A program made the translations under genes and the position numbers. A stretch of DNA of 22,760 nt, taken from contig JAOZRM010000003.1 in NCBI GenBank assembly GCA_029940175.1, forward strand, positions 16,400 to 39,159, written 5' to 3'. Below, piece after piece: positions 16,929 to 22,760 of this stretch (its first letter is position 1; each line of letters starts with the position of its first letter). The notes below the pieces were generated by a model, which saw only the letters and a program-made list of their open reading frames with translations, searched no databases and was not told the origin of the DNA. This stretch comes from Candidatus Sabulitectum sp. GTDB taxonomy: Bacteria > Fermentibacterota > Fermentibacteria > Fermentibacterales > JCC-6.

Positions 16929-17123
16929 TACCCTGTCAAGCAATAGCTGTGGCTCTCCGTGCTGCCGCTCGGGACGCCATTTGTTGGGGTCTAGAGGCTC
17001 TCCAGAGCCCTGGCTGTGTTACTGGTTCAATTACATAGCGGTGCTATGCGCATAAACCAGTGCCTTGCCGGGATTCAGGATAGCTGAGCATTACATCGAC
17101 ACTTATTATCTGACAAGGTACTA
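16926..17123. repeat. Inverted-repeat-bounded structured element (unidentified RNA or small mobile element)
   Basis: The gap between peptidase B and the TPR gene holds no ORF but is strongly structured. TAGTACCCTGTCA at 16926-16938 pairs with TGACAAGGTACTA at 17111-17123 over 12 of 13 positions, closing about 170 bases of inner sequence. Inside are a GC-rich hairpin GGCTC/GAGCC at 16996-17009 and a larger hairpin at 17021-17061; shorter stems such as TAGCT (16944-16948) with AGCTG (17082-17086) are possible. The outer TA on each side also fits a TA target duplication of a Tc1/IS630-type miniature element of about 194 bp. The left arm includes the stop codon of peptidase B. I do not recognise 6S RNA, SRP RNA, tmRNA or any known riboswitch. 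Confidence 0.5.
17021..17061 (+). other. Two-tier hairpin within the intergenic element
   Basis: ACTGGTT (17021-17027) pairs perfectly with AACCAGT (17055-17061). After a symmetric 6/6-base internal loop, CATAGC (17034-17039) pairs perfectly with GCTATG (17043-17048) over a 3-base loop GGT. There is no T tract after it, so it is not a simple intrinsic terminator. Thirteen perfect base pairs in 41 bases suggest a folded RNA. Confidence 0.6.
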
Positions 17124-17142
17124 ACATAATTCGGGGAGGGGC

Positions 17143-18282
17143 ATGGAAAACCAGAAGATCAGCTGGCTGTGGAAACAGGTTGAGGAGGCCAGGGTAAGCG
17201 GTGACTCCGAGAAGGCCCGGGAAAGTCTTGAAAGACTTCTGGAAGACCCGTCAATAAAAAATTCACCTGATGAGAACCTCGCCGTTCTTGAAATGTGTCG
17301 AATCGAATTGAGTTCAGGAGAAGTAACCGGTGCTGCTGAAAGATTGTCAGCATTTAAGTGGCATGGTGTTCCTGGAGCAGCAGCTCTTCTTCTGGCGGCA
17401 GATGTTTTTCTGCAGCTTGAACTATTTGAGTCATCACTCGAATCTCTTGAATCCTATCTGAAAATATACCCCAGAGATGTTGATGCAAGCAGAAAAAAGG
17501 GTCTTGTGCTTCTCATGCTTCACCAGGATGATCATGCGGAAAGGATTCTTTTGTCTGTGGCGAGAAAAGAGCGTTACCGCGTTGCTTCAACTCTTACTTA
17601 TCTGGCATTGCTTGAGGCCAAGAGAGATAGACTGGAGGAAAGTCTTCATCTTCTTCTTCAGGCAAAAGAGCTGGCACCATATGATGAAAAAATTGAACAC
17701 AGCCTTCTTCGGATTGAGGCACTCAGAGTTCAAATGAGGCGGAGTGCTATTGAGAAAAGTGATCTTCCCCTTGTGGATGTAGTACCTGGGATGACTGCTG
17801 GAATGCTTGGACTTCACGGATATTCTTCTGAAGTTGCTACCATCGCTGCAGATGCATGGAGTCGATTTTGCTCCGAGAACACCCCTTCCGGCAGGAAGCC
17901 TGAAGCCTGGGCCGCTGCCCTTGAGTATGCTGTAACAAGAAGAGGCCCTCATTTTACACAGGAACAGCTTGCCGGAGAGTATGGTGTGTCTGTAACCCAG
18001 CTCAGGGGACATTATCAGATTCTCAGGGATGCTGTAACATTCCCGCAGACCAACCTTCTTGAAAGACTGGCCAGCGAGGGTTCTGACCTGTTGAGAGATG
18101 CCAGAATGGAAGAAATCGCTGTTATTCTTGCAGATCTGGGCTCGAACAGTCACGAGTTTCAGAGTGCCTCTGATGCTGCCGCCTGGGTTTTCCAGCGGGT
18201 AACACCAGTTGACGAGATCCAAAGGCGTGAGATAGAGGAATTCGTCGCATATATCTGGCGAAAAAAAGATTACCCCAGATAA
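17143..18282 (+). CDS. TPR protein with C-terminal cyclin/TFIIB-like helical domain
   Basis: The 379-residue soluble protein has no signal peptide or membrane helix. Residues about 5-200 are helical TPR-like repeats (ESLESLESYLKIYPRDVDAS, RLEESLHLLLQAKELAPYDE). After a linker, residues about 225-300 contain EVATIAADAWSRFC, KPEAWAAALEYAVTRR, then TQEQLAGEYGVSVTQLRGHY. This pattern of 'WAAALxYA', then T-x-x-x-(L/I)-A-x-x-x-GVS, then R, resembles a cyclin-fold/TFIIB core repeat with its embedded helix-turn-helix, also seen in DUF6398-like bacterial proteins. It may bind nucleic acid or be a protein-protein adaptor. The gene starts at ATG 17143, three bases after the strong GGGGAGGGG. It lies immediately after the inverted-repeat element and is followed by a hairpin at 18345-18375. 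No function can be named with confidence. Confidence 0.68.
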   Translation: MENQKISWLWKQVEEARVSGDSEKARESLERLLEDPSIKNSPDENLAVLEMCRIELSSGEVTGAAERLSAFKWHGVPGAAALLLAADVFLQLELFESSLESLESYLKIYPRDVDASRKKGLVLLMLHQDDHAERILLSVARKERYRVASTLTYLALLEAKRDRLEESLHLLLQAKELAPYDEKIEHSLLRIEALRVQMRRSAIEKSDLPLVDVVPGMTAGMLGLHGYSSEVATIAADAWSRFCSENTPSGRKPEAWAAALEYAVTRRGPHFTQEQLAGEYGVSVTQLRGHYQILRDAVTFPQTNLLERLASEGSDLLRDARMEEIAVILADLGSNSHEFQSASDAAAWVFQRVTPVDEIQRREIEEFVAYIWRKKDYPR

Positions 18283-18327
18283 CCACAATTGATACTGTAT
18301 TGTTATATTAGCAGGGATGAGTTGCGG

Positions 18328-18342
18328 GAAACACTGTGTTTC
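18328..18342. promoter_or_regulatory. Perfect 15-bp dyad, possible operator
   Basis: GAAACACTGTGTTTC is a perfect 7+1+7 inverted repeat in the 149-base gap upstream of ppdK. Its one-base centre makes it look more like a binding site for a dimeric regulator than an RNA hairpin. No known regulator consensus is claimed. Confidence 0.3.
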
Positions 18343-18344
18343 TC

Positions 18345-18375
18345 AAGCGGTTTGTTTTGCCATAAAAAACCGTTT
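18345..18375 (+). terminator. Possible weak terminator or attenuator hairpin after the TPR gene
   Basis: AAGCGGTTT (18345-18353) pairs with AAACCGTTT (18367-18375) through 9 bp including one G-U. The loop can pair a little further (TTT with AAA). The trailing sequence has only three T residues, all within the stem, so termination would be inefficient. It may act in transcription read-through control between the TPR gene and ppdK. Confidence 0.35.
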
Positions 18376-18402
18376 CAAATTGGAATTAGTATTATTTAGT
18401 AT
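18374..18402 (+). promoter_or_regulatory. Candidate ppdK promoter
   Basis: TTCAAA (18374-18379), a 17-base AT-rich spacer and TAGTAT (18397-18402) give 4 of 6 matches to each sigma-70 box; TATAGA at 18400-18405 is an alternative -10. The region is AT-rich compared with the genes around it. This is a weak prediction. Confidence 0.3.
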
Positions 18403-18431
18403 AGAGTTAAACCAGGAGAAATGAGCGAGTA

Positions 18432-21197
<2,766 letters not shown>

Positions 21198-21221
21198 TAG
21201 AAACGGCAGAAGACTATCCCT

Positions 21222-22760
21222 GTGAAAAGGATCGACATACTCCTTGCCATGGGAAACTCTGCTCTTCTAGCAGTTACAGAGGAGGCTCTTCTTCGGGAGG
21301 GCCTCTCTGTAAAATCGGTTACAAACGGACTGGATGCAGTAACAGCTGCATTTTCCATGAAGCCAAGATGTGTTCTGTGTGGACAGGTACTGCCCGGGAT
21401 GGATGGGATAAAAGTATGCAGATTCCTGAATACAGCATACTCTGAAAAGGAAATGCCAGTTATCATCAGTGTTCCGGACATTAATCCGAGAATACGAAGG
21501 AAAGCCCTCAGTGCTTCGGCAGTGGATGTTATTGACTACTCTACACCATTCACAGAGGTAGTTAAGCTGATAAAGACCCATCTGAGTTCTGAGAGAGTAT
21601 CCAGCATTCAGCCGGGCTTACAGGTATCCCATGAGAGAATTTTGCTGGTCACCGCAGACAGCCTTGAAGATTCACTGGAATCCATAGAGACTGTGGTTAG
21701 CCTGGTTTCTGATCTCTGCAATGTTACTTCCATATCAGAAGCATGCAGAAAGGTCGTCCTTGCAGTTACGGGGGGGCTTGGTTTTCAGAGGGTCTGGGTT
21801 GGTCTTCTTAACAGTGCCGGTACAACTGTAGAAGCTGTGGCATTCAGAGGAAGAGGAATAACCGGTGAGCCCATACACCTAACTGGTGTGGCTGGCCATC
21901 TTCCCGTGGATAAAGCGGTTACATCAGGTGCTCAGGTCGCATCGTGGGAACCTGAATTCAGGGACAACAGAGAGACCTGGGTAGGAAGTATTGTGTATGT
22001 GGATACCCCTGTTAAAGTTGGCAGCAAAGTCATAGGTATCATCAGGTGTGATAATGGTATCTCAAAGAAGCGTCCTCGGGATGATAAGTTAAGGCTGTTG
22101 AAGATGCTTTCAGGTGAATTGTCATCATTCATGAAGTATTTTGATGTGCGGGACCGGTTTGACAGCTTCAGGAGTACTTTCGAGCAGGTGCTTGAACAAC
22201 TCTCTTCCAGGGCAGTTCTTCTGAATGAAACGGGAACTGTTCATGCAGTGTATGGAGATACATCCAATATTTCCGGAGTGGGGTCAGTCCCGCTGGGTAT
22301 GCTGTCAGAAGATGTTTGGGAAACCCTTCCTGCCGAGGCCAGGGAGACGCTGCGAAATGCCGCATCGGATAAACGTGATGCAGTTTTGAGTTTTGCTTCC
22401 ATGAACAACAATGGATTTCTTGATGTTTCATTACTCCAGAATGAATCTGGCGGTATGACTCTTGTTGTATCTGACAAAGCAATACAGGCTGATCTGGAAA
22501 AGAAGGTTAAACTGCTTGAATTTGAGACGGATGCTATTGCTTCACTGGCTGCTGATCTTACTTCACTGGTGGATCCCGGGGAAATATGCAGGACGATGCT
22601 AAGAACTCTGGAAGCTTTTTATCCCGACGAAGCTATCGCTATTCTTGCCGCTGTGGAGGTGTCTTCCTCAATTGTACCCGAGAGGCTGATTGTTCATGCA
22701 ATTTCCGGATCAGGGTACCGGGATACTTCACTGCTTGTTGGTGCAACTGTACAACTTACC
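21222..22760 (+). CDS. Multidomain signalling protein: degenerate receiver, GAF, PAS-like, GAF (partial)
   Basis: An open frame of 513 codons runs from GTG at 21222 off the end of the window. Residues 1-121 have the fold pattern of a response-regulator receiver (KRIDILLA, then VLCGQVLPGMDGIKVCRFL, then MPVIISV, then VDVIDYSTPF). The phosphoacceptor Asp is replaced by Gly54, the acidic pair after strand 1 is absent, and the conserved Lys of the KPF motif is missing. Residues about 150-300 look like a GAF domain (SISEACRKVVLAVTGGLGF, RVWVGLLN, TPVKVGSKVIGIIRCDNG). About 305-420 look like a PAS-type sensor, and a second GAF-like domain starts near 437 (AIASLAADLTSLVDPGEICR). The output domain (kinase, GGDEF or other) lies beyond the window. 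It begins 24 bases after ppdK and may be co-transcribed. The start is tentative because no strong ribosome-binding site precedes it. Confidence 0.72.
   Translation, partial: MKRIDILLAMGNSALLAVTEEALLREGLSVKSVTNGLDAVTAAFSMKPRCVLCGQVLPGMDGIKVCRFLNTAYSEKEMPVIISVPDINPRIRRKALSASAVDVIDYSTPFTEVVKLIKTHLSSERVSSIQPGLQVSHERILLVTADSLEDSLESIETVVSLVSDLCNVTSISEACRKVVLAVTGGLGFQRVWVGLLNSAGTTVEAVAFRGRGITGEPIHLTGVAGHLPVDKAVTSGAQVASWEPEFRDNRETWVGSIVYVDTPVKVGSKVIGIIRCDNGISKKRPRDDKLRLLKMLSGELSSFMKYFDVRDRFDSFRSTFEQVLEQLSSRAVLLNETGTVHAVYGDTSNISGVGSVPLGMLSEDVWETLPAEARETLRNAASDKRDAVLSFASMNNNGFLDVSLLQNESGGMTLVVSDKAIQADLEKKVKLLEFETDAIASLAADLTSLVDPGEICRTMLRTLEAFYPDEAIAILAAVEVSSSIVPERLIVHAISGSGYRDTSLLVGATVQLT

Noticed and set aside
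16926..17123. Full insertion sequence
   Set aside because: There is no transposase ORF and the interval is only about 200 bp. At most a non-autonomous miniature element is possible.
16929..17142. Possible SRP RNA, 6S RNA or tRNA in the structured intergenic region
   Set aside because: The conserved SRP core (GGAAGNAGC-type), the 6S bubble pattern and a cloverleaf with acceptor stem were looked for by eye and not found. The TTCAA at 17026 is not flanked by a T stem.
17587..18288. 233-codon minus-strand frame opposite the TPR gene
   Set aside because: It fully overlaps the TPR/cyclin-like gene, whose product shows coherent helical repeats and a strong ribosome-binding site. The reverse product shows no domain or signal.

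Overview
The window reads as chromosomal DNA of a Gram-negative-type (two-membrane) bacterium. It encodes a FadL/OmpP1 porin, a second small beta-barrel-like protein, a LolC/E-type permease, and two giant secreted C25 (gingipain/PorU-like) peptidases with a C-terminal FlgD-type Ig fold. Together with moderate GC and an ATP-independent glycolytic enzyme (pyruvate phosphate dikinase), this points by inference to an uncultured FCB-superphylum-like lineage such as Fermentibacterota/Aegiribacteria. No rRNA, marker protein or database comparison was available to confirm that. I found no rRNA, tRNA, CRISPR array, transposase or phage genes.

Layout. 1-155: 3' end of a cob(I)alamin adenosyltransferase gene (+). 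166-753: small secreted beta-barrel-like protein (+), closed by a terminator that overlaps the stop codon of the convergent rlmN. 780-1823 (-): RlmN. 1917-3185 (-): FadL/OmpP1 porin with its own terminator. 3186-3357: compact divergent promoter region with overlapping -10 elements. 3358-5129 (+): two-gene operon, methylthioadenosine phosphorylase (mtnP) then thiamine-phosphate kinase (thiL). 5143-8753 (-): tightly overlapping four-gene operon read from high to low coordinates: LolC/E-like permease, secreted transglutaminase-like protein, DUF89 damage-control phosphatase, GNAT acetyltransferase. 8828-16928 (+): three-gene operon, C25 peptidase A, class III-type sirtuin, C25 peptidase B, joined by 4-nt ATGA overlaps. 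16926-17123: about 200-bp structured stretch closed by a 13-bp imperfect inverted repeat. 17143-18282 (+): TPR protein with a cyclin/TFIIB-like helical domain. 18432-21197 (+): pyruvate phosphate dikinase. 21222-end (+): partial multidomain signalling protein with a degenerate receiver domain and GAF/PAS sensors.

How the genes work together. Most are housekeeping: B12 activation, 23S rRNA/tRNA methylation, methionine salvage, thiamine diphosphate synthesis, C3 metabolism. The distinctive block is 7521-16928, where an envelope permease and a periplasmic transglutaminase-like protein lie divergent to an operon of two paralogous cell-surface cysteine peptidases with a cytoplasmic deacylase gene locked between them. 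The structured intergenic element after that operon and the TPR/cyclin-like protein are the parts least explained by known families.
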